Shown here one piece after another: positions 23,834 through 30,273 of a stretch of 30,273 bases of DNA (its first letter is position 1; each line of letters starts with the position of its first letter). Under the pieces are notes generated by a model that saw only the letters and a list, made by a program, of their open reading frames with translations, made no database searches and was not told where the DNA came from. Both the position numbers and the translations under genes were made by a program. This DNA is from Acidimicrobiales bacterium (lineage in GTDB: Bacteria; Actinomycetota; Acidimicrobiia; Acidimicrobiales; SZUA-35): NCBI GenBank assembly GCA_013003325.1, contig JABDJU010000245.1, forward strand, positions 1-30,273, in the 5' to 3' direction.

Positions 23834-23865
23834 AGGACCCCGATGGTCTCAACTCCGCAGCGTGC

Positions 23866-23871
23866 GACAAT
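23866..23871 (+). promoter_or_regulatory. extended -10 of the PspC-kinase gene
   Basis: GACAAT preceded by TGC (extended -10), 7 nt before ATG 23879. It overlaps the earlier in-frame ATG at 23870 and so favours 23879 as the start. Confidence 0.5.
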
Positions 23872-23878
23872 GATCGTG

Positions 23879-25105
23879 ATGAAACCTGTCTCTCCGCGGT
23901 CGAACAGCTTCGCTCCGACCGCCGCCATCCGCGACGCCGACTGGCATATGCCCGATCTCGATCACGAGCATGCCGTCGTCGCCGGCGTGGCGAGTGGCAC
24001 CGCCCGGGAGCTCGGCGTACCCCGCCAATGGATTCGGCTGGCCTTCATCATTCTCTTCACCGTGAAGGGCCTCGGCGGGTTCGTGTACGTCGGATTGTGG
24101 GCGCTGCTGCGGTGGGCCCATTCGTCGGGGATCAGCCCGCGCCGGGCCACCGAGGCCCGAGACCGAGGTCGGTCCGAGCTGCACCGCTTCGCCGCGGTCG
24201 TCTTGATCACAATCGGCATCGCCATCGGCGGCGCCAGCTTGATGCCCGCCGATACCGGACTCGGATACGGCATCGCCCTCATCCTGATGGGTCTGGGGTT
24301 GGCGTGGCGGACCAGCTCGATGGACCAGAACGAAATGCCCGGCCGTCAGCGTCTCCGCCAGCTGGCCGGTGGTCTCGTCGCGGTCGCCGTCGGTCTGTCG
24401 CTGGTCCTCAGCAGACTCGACGCTCTACCCCTGACCCTGGGCGTCGGGATCATCGTGCTGGTCGGCACGATCGTGGTGGCCGGACCGTGGCTCTATCAGG
24501 TTCTCGCCGACTTCGACGCCGAACGACAGGCACGAATCCGGTCCGACGAGCGGGCCGAGTTGGGGGCACACCTCCACGATTCGGTGCTGCAGACACTGGC
24601 GTTGATCCAAAAGGCCGACGATCCCCAGACCGCCCGCACGCTCGCCCGCCGCCAGGAACGGGAGCTGCGAAACTGGCTCGATCCCAACCGGGCGTCCAGG
24701 ATCGGCGGCAGTATCAGGGGACGGCTCGATGAGTTGGTCAGCGAGGTCGAGGAGCTCTATGGGGTACCGGTCGAGGTGGTGGCGGTAGGCGACACCTTGA
24801 TCGACGAGCGAATCGAACCGCTCCTCATGGCCGCCCGCGAAGCGACCGTGAACGCGGCTCGGCACAGCGGAACGCCTCGGGTCGACATCTTCCTCGAGGT
24901 CGCCGGCGATCGGATCGAGATCTTCGTTCGCGATACCGGCAAGGGATTCGACCGCTCGAAGATTCCGGGCGACCGCCGTGGTGTGAGCCAATCGATCATC
25001 GGCAGAATGGAGCGGGCCGGCGGCTCGGCCACGATCACAACCGACATCGGCGAAGGATCCGAAGTGGAACTCGTACTCGAACTCGATCAGAAGGATCTCC
25101 CATGA
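23879..25105 (+). CDS. PspC-domain sensor histidine kinase
   Basis: 408 aa. N-terminal PspC domain (~30-82: HAVVAGVASGTARELGVPRQWIRLAFIILF) followed by about four more membrane segments (to ~205). A HisKA_3 dimerisation domain carries H233 in AHLHDSVLQTLALIQ; the ATPase domain has AAREATVNAARHSG, DTGKGFD and a short GVSQSIIGRMERAGG G2 region. These features place it with LiaS/NarX-type kinases. Its stop overlaps the regulator start by 4 bp (ATGA). ATG 23879 is chosen over a much longer open frame because the PspC domain begins soon after and a leaderless -10 precedes it. Probably senses membrane or cell-wall stress together with the divergent PspC-toastrack protein. Confidence 0.9.
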   Translation: MKPVSPRSNSFAPTAAIRDADWHMPDLDHEHAVVAGVASGTARELGVPRQWIRLAFIILFTVKGLGGFVYVGLWALLRWAHSSGISPRRATEARDRGRSELHRFAAVVLITIGIAIGGASLMPADTGLGYGIALILMGLGLAWRTSSMDQNEMPGRQRLRQLAGGLVAVAVGLSLVLSRLDALPLTLGVGIIVLVGTIVVAGPWLYQVLADFDAERQARIRSDERAELGAHLHDSVLQTLALIQKADDPQTARTLARRQERELRNWLDPNRASRIGGSIRGRLDELVSEVEELYGVPVEVVAVGDTLIDERIEPLLMAAREATVNAARHSGTPRVDIFLEVAGDRIEIFVRDTGKGFDRSKIPGDRRGVSQSIIGRMERAGGSATITTDIGEGSEVELVLELDQKDLP

Positions 25106-25746
25106 CCTACGCCCCCACCGTGATCCTCGTCGACGACCACGACATGGTTCGGGCCGGAGTGGCCGCCCAGCTGGGCGACCGGGTGCAGATCCTGGCCGAG
25201 GCCGGCGATGTCGGCGATGCCATCGAGGTGATCCTGGATCGGTCGCCAGAGGTCGTGCTCCTCGACGTTCACCTTCCTTCAGGTTCGGGCGCCGACGTGA
25301 TCACGGGCGTGCGGGCCGGTGGCGGGGACGAGATTCGCTTTCTCGCACTGTCGGTGAGCGATGCACCCGACGATGTGATCGCCGTGATTCGGGCCGGCGC
25401 ACGGGGCTATGTCACGAAGTCGATAAGCGGTGACGATCTGGCCGATGCGGTTGTTCGGGTGGCCGAAGGTGACGCCGTGTTCTCCCCTCGCCTGGCCGGC
25501 TTCGTGATCGATGCCTTCAGCGCCACCTTGCCAACACCGGAAGACCCCGAACTCGACCTCCTCTCGCCCCGGGAACAAGAGGTCATGCGGCTCTTGGCCC
25601 GTGGTTACGCGTACAAAGAGATCGCGCGGCGCCTGACCATCAGCATCAAAACGGTCGAGACCCACGCCTCAAACGTGCTGCGCAAGCTCCAGGTGTCGAA
25701 TCGGCACGAACTCACCCGCTGGGCCGCCAAGCGCCGCATCGTCTGA
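25102..25746 (+). CDS. NarL/LiaR-family response regulator
   Basis: 214 aa. Receiver domain with D11/D12 in ILVDDHDMVRAGV, phospho-acceptor D55 in VVLLDVHLPSG and the Lys of GYVTKSIS. LuxR-type helix-turn-helix at ~150-206: LSPREQEVMRLLARGYAYKEIARRL then SIKTVETHASNVLRKLQV. Overlaps the kinase gene by 4 bp and must be its partner. It is the best candidate to bind the inverted repeat at 23804-23822 and control the divergent PspC gene and its own operon. Confidence 0.93.
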   Translation: MTYAPTVILVDDHDMVRAGVAAQLGDRVQILAEAGDVGDAIEVILDRSPEVVLLDVHLPSGSGADVITGVRAGGGDEIRFLALSVSDAPDDVIAVIRAGARGYVTKSISGDDLADAVVRVAEGDAVFSPRLAGFVIDAFSATLPTPEDPELDLLSPREQEVMRLLARGYAYKEIARRLTISIKTVETHASNVLRKLQVSNRHELTRWAAKRRIV

Positions 25747-25757
25747 CCCGCCTCTCC

Positions 25758-26462
25758 TCACCAGGTGCTCGTTGCGAGCACACCTCCGTCGACGACCAGA
25801 TTCGACCCGGTGATCCAGCCGGCGAGATCGGAGACCAGAAACGCGACCGCCCGGCCGATGTCGTGTGCCGTGCCGATCCGCCCGAGCGGTGCTGCCTCCG
25901 CGTAGCGAGTCACTCCCTCCGGCCACGCCTCGGCCAACCCGTCACGATCGATCAGACCGGGGCTCACGCAGTTGACCCGGATGCCCGCCGGTCCCAATGC
26001 GGCAGCGGCGCTGCGGGTGTGCATGATCACCGCCGCCTTCACCGTCGAGTAGTGGCTGTGGGACAGCGCCGGTTGGATGCCCTCGATGCTGGCGATGTTC
26101 ACCACCGCAGACCCCGATCCCATCACCCGACCGGCTGCCTGGGTGGCGAAATGAACCGACGAGAGGCCGCTGTCGACGACCGCTTTCCACTCGTCTGGGT
26201 CGATCTCGTCGAATGGCGTGACCGGCTGGAGTGCGGCGTTGTTCACGAGAATGTCGAGCCGGCCCCGCTCGGCCACGACCGACGAGATCAGGCCGTCCAC
26301 TGCGCCCGGGTCGGCGAGGTCGGCGCCGCGTTCACCGGACCGGCCTGTGTGCCGTTCGACGTCGGCTCCGGCCTCGGCCAGCACGGCGGCGATGGCCGCA
26401 CCGATTCCCGCCCTGGCGCCGGTGACGATGGCGACCTTGCCTGAGAGATCGATCTGAAGCAT
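25758..26462 (-). CDS. short-chain dehydrogenase/reductase (SDR)
   Basis: 234 aa from ATG 26462, a classical SDR. Seen: cofactor motif VTGARAGIGAAIAAVL, LDILVNNAA with the NNAA signature, catalytic Ser in NIASIEG, YxxxK in HYSTVKAAV, and PGLIDRDG. The C-terminal GRIGTAHDIGRAVAFLVSD and WITGSNLVVDGG are typical of the FabG-like group. The absence of an acidic residue right after the second strand (ADVERHTGR) leaves NAD versus NADP open. Substrate unknown. TAGCAT lies 5 nt before the ATG. Divergent from mtnA with an unusually tight start arrangement. Confidence 0.92.
   Translation of the reverse strand: MLQIDLSGKVAIVTGARAGIGAAIAAVLAEAGADVERHTGRSGERGADLADPGAVDGLISSVVAERGRLDILVNNAALQPVTPFDEIDPDEWKAVVDSGLSSVHFATQAAGRVMGSGSAVVNIASIEGIQPALSHSHYSTVKAAVIMHTRSAAAALGPAGIRVNCVSPGLIDRDGLAEAWPEGVTRYAEAAPLGRIGTAHDIGRAVAFLVSDLAGWITGSNLVVDGGVLATSTW
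25765..25781. terminator. perfect 7-bp hairpin between convergent genes
   Basis: GTGCTCG and CGAGCAC close a 3-nt loop. It lies 18 bp past the regulator stop and inside the last codons of the convergent SDR gene. Symmetry would let it act on both strands, but no U-tract follows either way. Confidence 0.4.
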
Positions 26463-26467
26463 GTGCA

Positions 26468-26473
26468 ATGCTA
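26468..26473 (-). promoter_or_regulatory. -10 element of the SDR gene
   Basis: TAGCAT on the minus strand, 5 nt before ATG 26462. On the plus strand the overlapping AATGCT (26467-26472) is 6 nt before GTG 26479 of mtnA, so the two promoters share bases. Confidence 0.45.
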
Positions 26474-26478
26474 GGCAG

Positions 26479-27546
26479 GTGGCCGCCCCCAGCTCCGACA
26501 ACCCGACGATCGAATGGGTCGACGGCTCGATCCGAATGATCGACCAGACTCGCCTGCCCGGCGAGTTTGCCATCATCAACGCCCACCACGTGCACACCCT
26601 GGTCGAGGCGATCAAGACGCTCGCCGTGCGGGGGGCGCCGGCCATCGGGGTGGCCGGCGCATACGGCGTCGCGCTGGCCACCCGGGAGTTTCCTGTCGAC
26701 CGGGACCGATCGGCCTTCGACGAAGCGGTTCAGACGATTCGGTCGGCCAGACCGACGGCGGTGAACCTGGCCAAACGGGTTGACGAGGTGCTGGCAGACA
26801 TCAGGGATTCATCGCTTCCGGCCGAGCGCGCGGCGCTACAGGCAGCCGATCGCATTCGGGACGAAGAGCTGGAGGCATCGGTGGCGATGGGTGACCGCGG
26901 CGCCTACTTCGTGCTCGACCTGTGCGATGGCGGTCCGGTCAGGGCGATGACCATCTGCAACACCGGCGGATTGGCCACCGTCGAACGGGGTACGGCCCTC
27001 GCCGTCATCCAACGGTTGCACGAACTGGGGCACCTCACCGAAGCCCTGCCGGTGGAGACCCGGCCCCTACTTCAGGGCGGGCGGCTCACAACCTGGGAGC
27101 TGCACCGTATGGGGGCACCATTCCGTTTGATGGTCGATTCGGCCGGGCCGTTTCTGTTGTCTCGAGGTCAAGCGGACGTGGTGTTGATCGGCGCCGATCG
27201 GATCGCCGCCAACGGGGACACCGCCAACAAGATCGGGTCGTTCTCACTGGCCCTGGGCGCCCGACACGCCGGAGTGCCATTCATCGTGGTCGCGCCCGAG
27301 TCGACCATCGACATGGCCACCGAAACCGGGACCGACATCGAGATCGAAGATCGCGGTCCGACCGAGGTGATCACCGCGATGGGTACCCCGATCGCCGAGG
27401 CTCACACCGACGCCGTCAACCCCGCCTTCGATGTCACGCCGGCCGAACTGATCACCGCGATCGTCACCGAGCGGCGGGTCATCAGGCTCGATCAGGGCGA
27501 CACGCTCGACCGGATCGACTCGCTGGCCCCGGAGGACATTCTTTGA
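26479..27546 (+). CDS. mtnA: methylthioribose-1-phosphate isomerase
   Basis: 355 aa from GTG 26479. Converts 5-methylthioribose-1-phosphate to methylthioribulose-1-phosphate in methylthioadenosine salvage. Seen: VRGAPAIGVAGAYGVALA, the catalytic cysteine in TICNTGGLATV and the catalytic aspartate in GADRIAANGDTANKIG. With the 26479 start these are C160 and D240, the numbers I recall for the B. subtilis enzyme, which supports this start. The frame also opens at ATG 26461, but that ATG would overlap the divergent SDR start codon. The stop codon overlaps the next gene's TTG start, so they are coupled. Confidence 0.94.
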   Translation: MAAPSSDNPTIEWVDGSIRMIDQTRLPGEFAIINAHHVHTLVEAIKTLAVRGAPAIGVAGAYGVALATREFPVDRDRSAFDEAVQTIRSARPTAVNLAKRVDEVLADIRDSSLPAERAALQAADRIRDEELEASVAMGDRGAYFVLDLCDGGPVRAMTICNTGGLATVERGTALAVIQRLHELGHLTEALPVETRPLLQGGRLTTWELHRMGAPFRLMVDSAGPFLLSRGQADVVLIGADRIAANGDTANKIGSFSLALGARHAGVPFIVVAPESTIDMATETGTDIEIEDRGPTEVITAMGTPIAEAHTDAVNPAFDVTPAELITAIVTERRVIRLDQGDTLDRIDSLAPEDIL

Positions 27547-28853
27547 CGCCGGCATCGGTCAGGCTGGTGGCCGACCGGGTGGTCACGGTGGCGAACGACG
27601 TGATCATCGACGGTGCGGTCGATATCGATGAGCAAGGGCTGATCGCCGACGTAGGCCCCGAAACGGCCTTGGGCCCGCCACCACCTGATCGGAGGGTCAT
27701 CGGCGGCGTACTCATGCCAGGACTGGTCAACACCCACGCCCATACGCCGATGACTCTCGTTCGGTCGGTCGGCGATGGTCTTCCACTGCAGCAATGGCTC
27801 ACCGACGCGGTGTGGCCACGCGAGGGTGTGATGAACCCCGACGATGCCCGAGTGGGCATGATGCTCGGATCGGCCGAAATGCTCCTGGCCGGTGTCACCA
27901 CCAGCTGTGAGATGTACCTGTTCGAAGAGCAGGTCGTAGAAGCAGTTGCGCACACCGGCGGTCGCCTGGTGATGACACCGGGGATCATCGCCGCCCTGCA
28001 CGGCGACTCGTTCGGAACCGGCGGCGGTCGCGCTGACGCGGTTGCCGAGTTCGCCCGCCGTCACCACGATCCGGCCGGGCTCGTCACCGTCGGCGTGGGC
28101 CCCCACAGCACCTACGATCTCACCCCGGCCCAGATCGGCGACCTCGCCGCCCTGGCCGGCGATTTGGGAACGTTTGTGCACGTCCATCTCGAGGAGACCT
28201 CGGTGGAGCACCAGCGGGTGATCGACCAACACGGCAAACCCGCCACCGAACTGCTCGCCGATCACGGCGTGTTCGACGTTCCCGTGCTCGCCGCCCATGG
28301 GGTGTGGCTGAGCGACTCCGACCGGGCCATCCTCTCCGCAGCGGGGGCGGCCATCGCCCACAACCCGGTGTCCAATCTCAAGCTCGGCTCGGGGATCATG
28401 GATCTCCGAGCGACCCTCGACGCCGGCATCCGGGTCGGCCTCGGAACCGATGGTCCCGCCTCCAACGACAACCTGAGCTTGTGGCAGGAACTGGCCTTGG
28501 CCCCGATGCTGGCCCGGGCGAAGCACCACGATGCTGGCGCCGTCGACGCAGCAACGGCGCTCGAGCTGGCCACATCGAGCGGTGCCGCCGCACTCGGCTT
28601 GCCGGTCGGTCGACTCGAACCCGGCGCACCGGCCGACATCGTTCGACTCGACAGCGACCATCCGACGCTCGCTCCAGGCCTCGATGAAGAGCTCATCACC
28701 ACCATCGTGTTCTCGGGCGGGCCCCATGTCGTAACCGACGTGTGGGTGCAAGGTCGGCACGTCGTGGATGACCGAACGCTCACGACAGTCGACCTCGAAC
28801 CGCTGGTGGCCGACGCAAAGATCCGTGCGCAACGCCTGGCCGATGACTCCTGA
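27543..28853 (+). CDS. MTA/SAH deaminase-type amidohydrolase
   Basis: 436 aa from TTG 27543 (TTGA overlap with the mtnA stop). Metal-dependent amidohydrolase of the TrzA/ATZ/5'-methylthioadenosine-S-adenosylhomocysteine deaminase group. Seen: metal ligands H65/H67 in NTHAHTPMTLVRS, the segment VHVHLEETSVEH, AAHGVWLSD with the third His region, HNPVSNLKLGSG and the metal-binding Asp in GLGTDGPASND. Coupling to mtnA supports methylthioadenosine (to methylthioinosine) as the substrate, though S-adenosylhomocysteine is also possible. The frame extends far upstream inside mtnA, which is an artefact of the high GC content. The end overlaps the cupin gene by 11 bp. Confidence 0.9.
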   Translation: MTPASVRLVADRVVTVANDVIIDGAVDIDEQGLIADVGPETALGPPPPDRRVIGGVLMPGLVNTHAHTPMTLVRSVGDGLPLQQWLTDAVWPREGVMNPDDARVGMMLGSAEMLLAGVTTSCEMYLFEEQVVEAVAHTGGRLVMTPGIIAALHGDSFGTGGGRADAVAEFARRHHDPAGLVTVGVGPHSTYDLTPAQIGDLAALAGDLGTFVHVHLEETSVEHQRVIDQHGKPATELLADHGVFDVPVLAAHGVWLSDSDRAILSAAGAAIAHNPVSNLKLGSGIMDLRATLDAGIRVGLGTDGPASNDNLSLWQELALAPMLARAKHHDAGAVDAATALELATSSGAAALGLPVGRLEPGAPADIVRLDSDHPTLAPGLDEELITTIVFSGGPHVVTDVWVQGRHVVDDRTLTTVDLEPLVADAKIRAQRLADDS

Positions 28854-29289
28854 CGACCTGATCCGGGACCTCGGACTAGAGCCGCTCGAACCCGAGGGTG
28901 GCTGGTGGCGCCAAAGCCACATCGATTCCAACGGCACCGGCATCTACTACCTGCTGACCCGGGGGCAGTGTTCGCTTCTGCACCAACTCCCCGGGCCCGA
29001 GACGTACTTCTATCAGCTCGGTGCACCGTTGGATCTTCTGGTGCTCCATCCCCACGGCGCCTCCGAGCGGATTCTGGTGGGGCCCGACCTCGAAGCCGGC
29101 CAGCGTCTTCAGCACGTCGTGCCGGGGGGCTGCTTCCAGGGGTCCACCTCCACCGGAGCCTGGACGCTGGTGGGGACGTCGATGGCTCCGCCGTTCCGGA
29201 TGGAAGACTACGTCGCCGGTCGACGCGACGACTTGGTGGAGCGGTTTCCGGACCTCGCCGGGCGTATCACCGAACTAACTCACGCCTAG
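28843..29289 (+). CDS. DUF985 cupin protein
   Basis: 148 aa single-domain cupin of the DUF985 (Cupin_5, YML079w-like) family. Typical segments: EGGWWRQSH near residue 20, TGIYYLLTRGQCSLLHQL, PETYFYQLGAPLDLLVLHPHG, and VPGGCFQGSTSTGAWTLVGTSMAPPF followed by an RMEDYVAGRRDDLVERFP tail. Biochemical role of the family is not established as far as I know. ATG 28843 lies inside the amidohydrolase gene (11-bp overlap), making it the third gene of the mtnA operon; a link to sulfur or sugar salvage is possible but unproven. Confidence 0.88.
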   Translation: MTPDDLIRDLGLEPLEPEGGWWRQSHIDSNGTGIYYLLTRGQCSLLHQLPGPETYFYQLGAPLDLLVLHPHGASERILVGPDLEAGQRLQHVVPGGCFQGSTSTGAWTLVGTSMAPPFRMEDYVAGRRDDLVERFPDLAGRITELTHA

Positions 29290-29308
29290 TCGCTTCCGAT
29301 AGGACCCT

Positions 29309-29983
29309 ATGAGTCAGCCCTTCGCAGGTGACAAGAAGAAGGGCCAATCGATCCTCGGCCCGTACGAACGGAAGCTCATCGACGCCGCGATCCCCCGGGT
29401 CCCCAAGCCGATCATGAGCCACCACCTCACAGCGATCACCGCTCTGTGGTCGGCGGGCTGCGTTCTCTTCGGCTGGCTAGCTGTCGACAACCTCCACTGG
29501 CTGCACGCGATGTCGGTGATGGTGTTCGGGCAGTGGCTCACCGATTCGCTGGATGGTTCGCTGGGCAAGTACCGCAAGCAGGGTCTCGTGAAGTGGGGGT
29601 TTTTCGCCGACCACCTGCTCGATCTGTTGTTTGCCGGCAGCGTGGTGATCGGCTACTCGTTCCTGGTCGAGGCCCGCTGGCTCCAATTCCTCTTCCTGAT
29701 CCTGCTCCTGATCACATGCGCGACGATGGCCACCAGCTTCCTGAGCTTTGCCGCCACCAACCAATTCCAGATCGCCTACTACGGCCTGGGGCCCACCGAG
29801 GTACGGATTGGCTACATCGCCCTCAACACGTTCGTCGCCTTCGTGGGCACCGCGATCTTCAGTTGGGGGGTGCCGGTGATCGTGGCAATCAATGCGATCG
29901 CATTTGCGATCTTGGCCGGCCAGACGTCGAAGAACCTGTGGCAGATCGACTACGAGGCCAACGTCGACGGACAGCCCCGGTAG
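29309..29983 (+). CDS. CDP-alcohol phosphatidyltransferase-like membrane protein
   Basis: 224 aa with about six membrane segments. The active-site signature of CDP-alcohol phosphotransferases, DxxDGxxAR...GxxxDxxxD, appears as D79, D82, G83, then G86-K87 in place of Ala-Arg, then G97, D101 and D105. All four metal-binding aspartates are present; the AR-to-GK change and one extra residue before G97 mark it as a subfamily. It would join a CDP-linked lipid and an alcohol at the membrane, with unknown partners. ATG 29309 lies 19 nt after the cupin stop. A short ATAGG-AC-CCTAT near-palindrome (29299-29310) overlaps the start. Confidence 0.75.
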   Translation: MSQPFAGDKKKGQSILGPYERKLIDAAIPRVPKPIMSHHLTAITALWSAGCVLFGWLAVDNLHWLHAMSVMVFGQWLTDSLDGSLGKYRKQGLVKWGFFADHLLDLLFAGSVVIGYSFLVEARWLQFLFLILLLITCATMATSFLSFAATNQFQIAYYGLGPTEVRIGYIALNTFVAFVGTAIFSWGVPVIVAINAIAFAILAGQTSKNLWQIDYEANVDGQPR

Positions 29984-30001
29984 GCACGCAACTCTGTCCC
30001 A

Positions 30002-30021
30002 CCCCCTCGTCATGATGGGGG
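30002..30021. promoter_or_regulatory. CCCCC/GGGGG inverted repeat around a -10
   Basis: Five C and five G flank a 10-nt loop that contains CATGAT (30011-30016), the candidate -10 placed 6 nt before ATG 30023. It could be an operator on the promoter of the last gene, or chance in GC-rich DNA. Confidence 0.3.
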
Positions 30022-30022
30022 C

Positions 30023-30273
30023 ATGGAATTCTCGGCGGAATTCGAAAACGGCGACGGATATTTGGTGGAGGAACGTACGCAGCTCGTGGCGATCGCCGAA
30101 CGGCTGCACAAGATCGCCGTTGCCGAAAATTCACAGATGACTCGCACCGAGCTGGCCGATGTGATCACCGATCTGGTCACCAGCACCGAACAGGCCGCCG
30201 TCGTGGCCGGTCGCTTCATCGCCTTCGGCGAGAACAACGCATGCGCGCTCACCAAGGGCTCCAAATCGATGAC
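30023..30273 (+). CDS. unrecognised protein, truncated by the window end
   Basis: 83 complete codons with no stop before the window ends. It begins MEFSAEFENGDGYLVEERTQ and continues with helical, acidic sequence (AERLHKIAVAENSQMTRTELADVITDLV). No signal peptide or transmembrane segment is seen, and I do not recognise the family. The codon pattern (GC-rich third positions) and a CATGAT hexamer 6 nt before the ATG support a real gene. The rest lies outside the window. Confidence 0.6.
   Translation, partial: MEFSAEFENGDGYLVEERTQLVAIAERLHKIAVAENSQMTRTELADVITDLVTSTEQAAVVAGRFIAFGENNACALTKGSKSM

Noticed and set aside
1..30273. CRISPR arrays, insertion sequences, phage or toxin-antitoxin genes
   Set aside because: Looked for and not seen; the window is ordinary chromosomal sequence apart from the points reported.

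Overview
The window is a GC-rich, gene-dense chromosomal segment, most likely from an actinobacterium of the class Acidimicrobiia (Ilumatobacter-like). This placement is inference. It rests on the gene order tRNA-Arg/argS-lysA-hom-thrC-rho-rpmE-prfA-prmC, which matches the actinobacterial order known from mycobacteria, on PspC/NarL-type envelope-stress genes, on a secreted DUF4214 protein, and on frequent GTG/TTG starts. There is no prophage, transposase, CRISPR array or rRNA, and no gene-free stretch longer than about 160 bases.

Layout. 0-4 kb: a polytopic HTTM-like membrane protein (minus), divergent from a histidine kinase/LuxR-type regulator pair (plus). 4-8 kb: a nitronate monooxygenase-like flavoprotein divergent from glyA, with a 26-bp palindrome between them; then a 44-codon minus-strand ORF, rpiB and a tandem-GNAT acetyltransferase. 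8-20.7 kb, all on the minus strand: tRNA-Arg(CCG), argS, lysA, a secreted DUF4214 protein, hom, thrC, rho, type-B rpmE, an unrecognised gene, prfA and prmC. 20.7-22.5 kb: an OmpA-domain protein and a nucleoside phosphorylase. 22.5-25.8 kb: a PspC/toastrack membrane protein divergent from a PspC-histidine kinase and NarL-type regulator, with an inverted-repeat operator candidate between them. 25.8-30.3 kb: an SDR oxidoreductase (minus), then mtnA, an MTA/SAH-deaminase-type amidohydrolase, a DUF985 cupin, a CDP-alcohol phosphatidyltransferase-like membrane protein and a truncated unknown gene.

How it works together. The minus-strand block couples amino-acid synthesis (lysine, threonine, arginine charging) to transcription and translation termination (Rho, RF1 and its methyltransferase). 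The right-hand block suggests salvage of methylthioadenosine through deamination and MtnA. Two separate two-component pairs point to envelope sensing.

Most notable signals: (1) the Rho at the canonical housekeeping locus lacks the Walker A lysine (PPKAGKT in E. coli is PPETGAS here) and carries further changes at ATPase/R-loop positions; (2) at least ten genes have a TAnnnT-like -10 hexamer about 6 nt before the start codon, implying widespread leaderless transcription, which also helps choose starts and supports the otherwise overlooked 44-aa gene; (3) two strong palindromic operator candidates (5143-5168 and 23804-23833).
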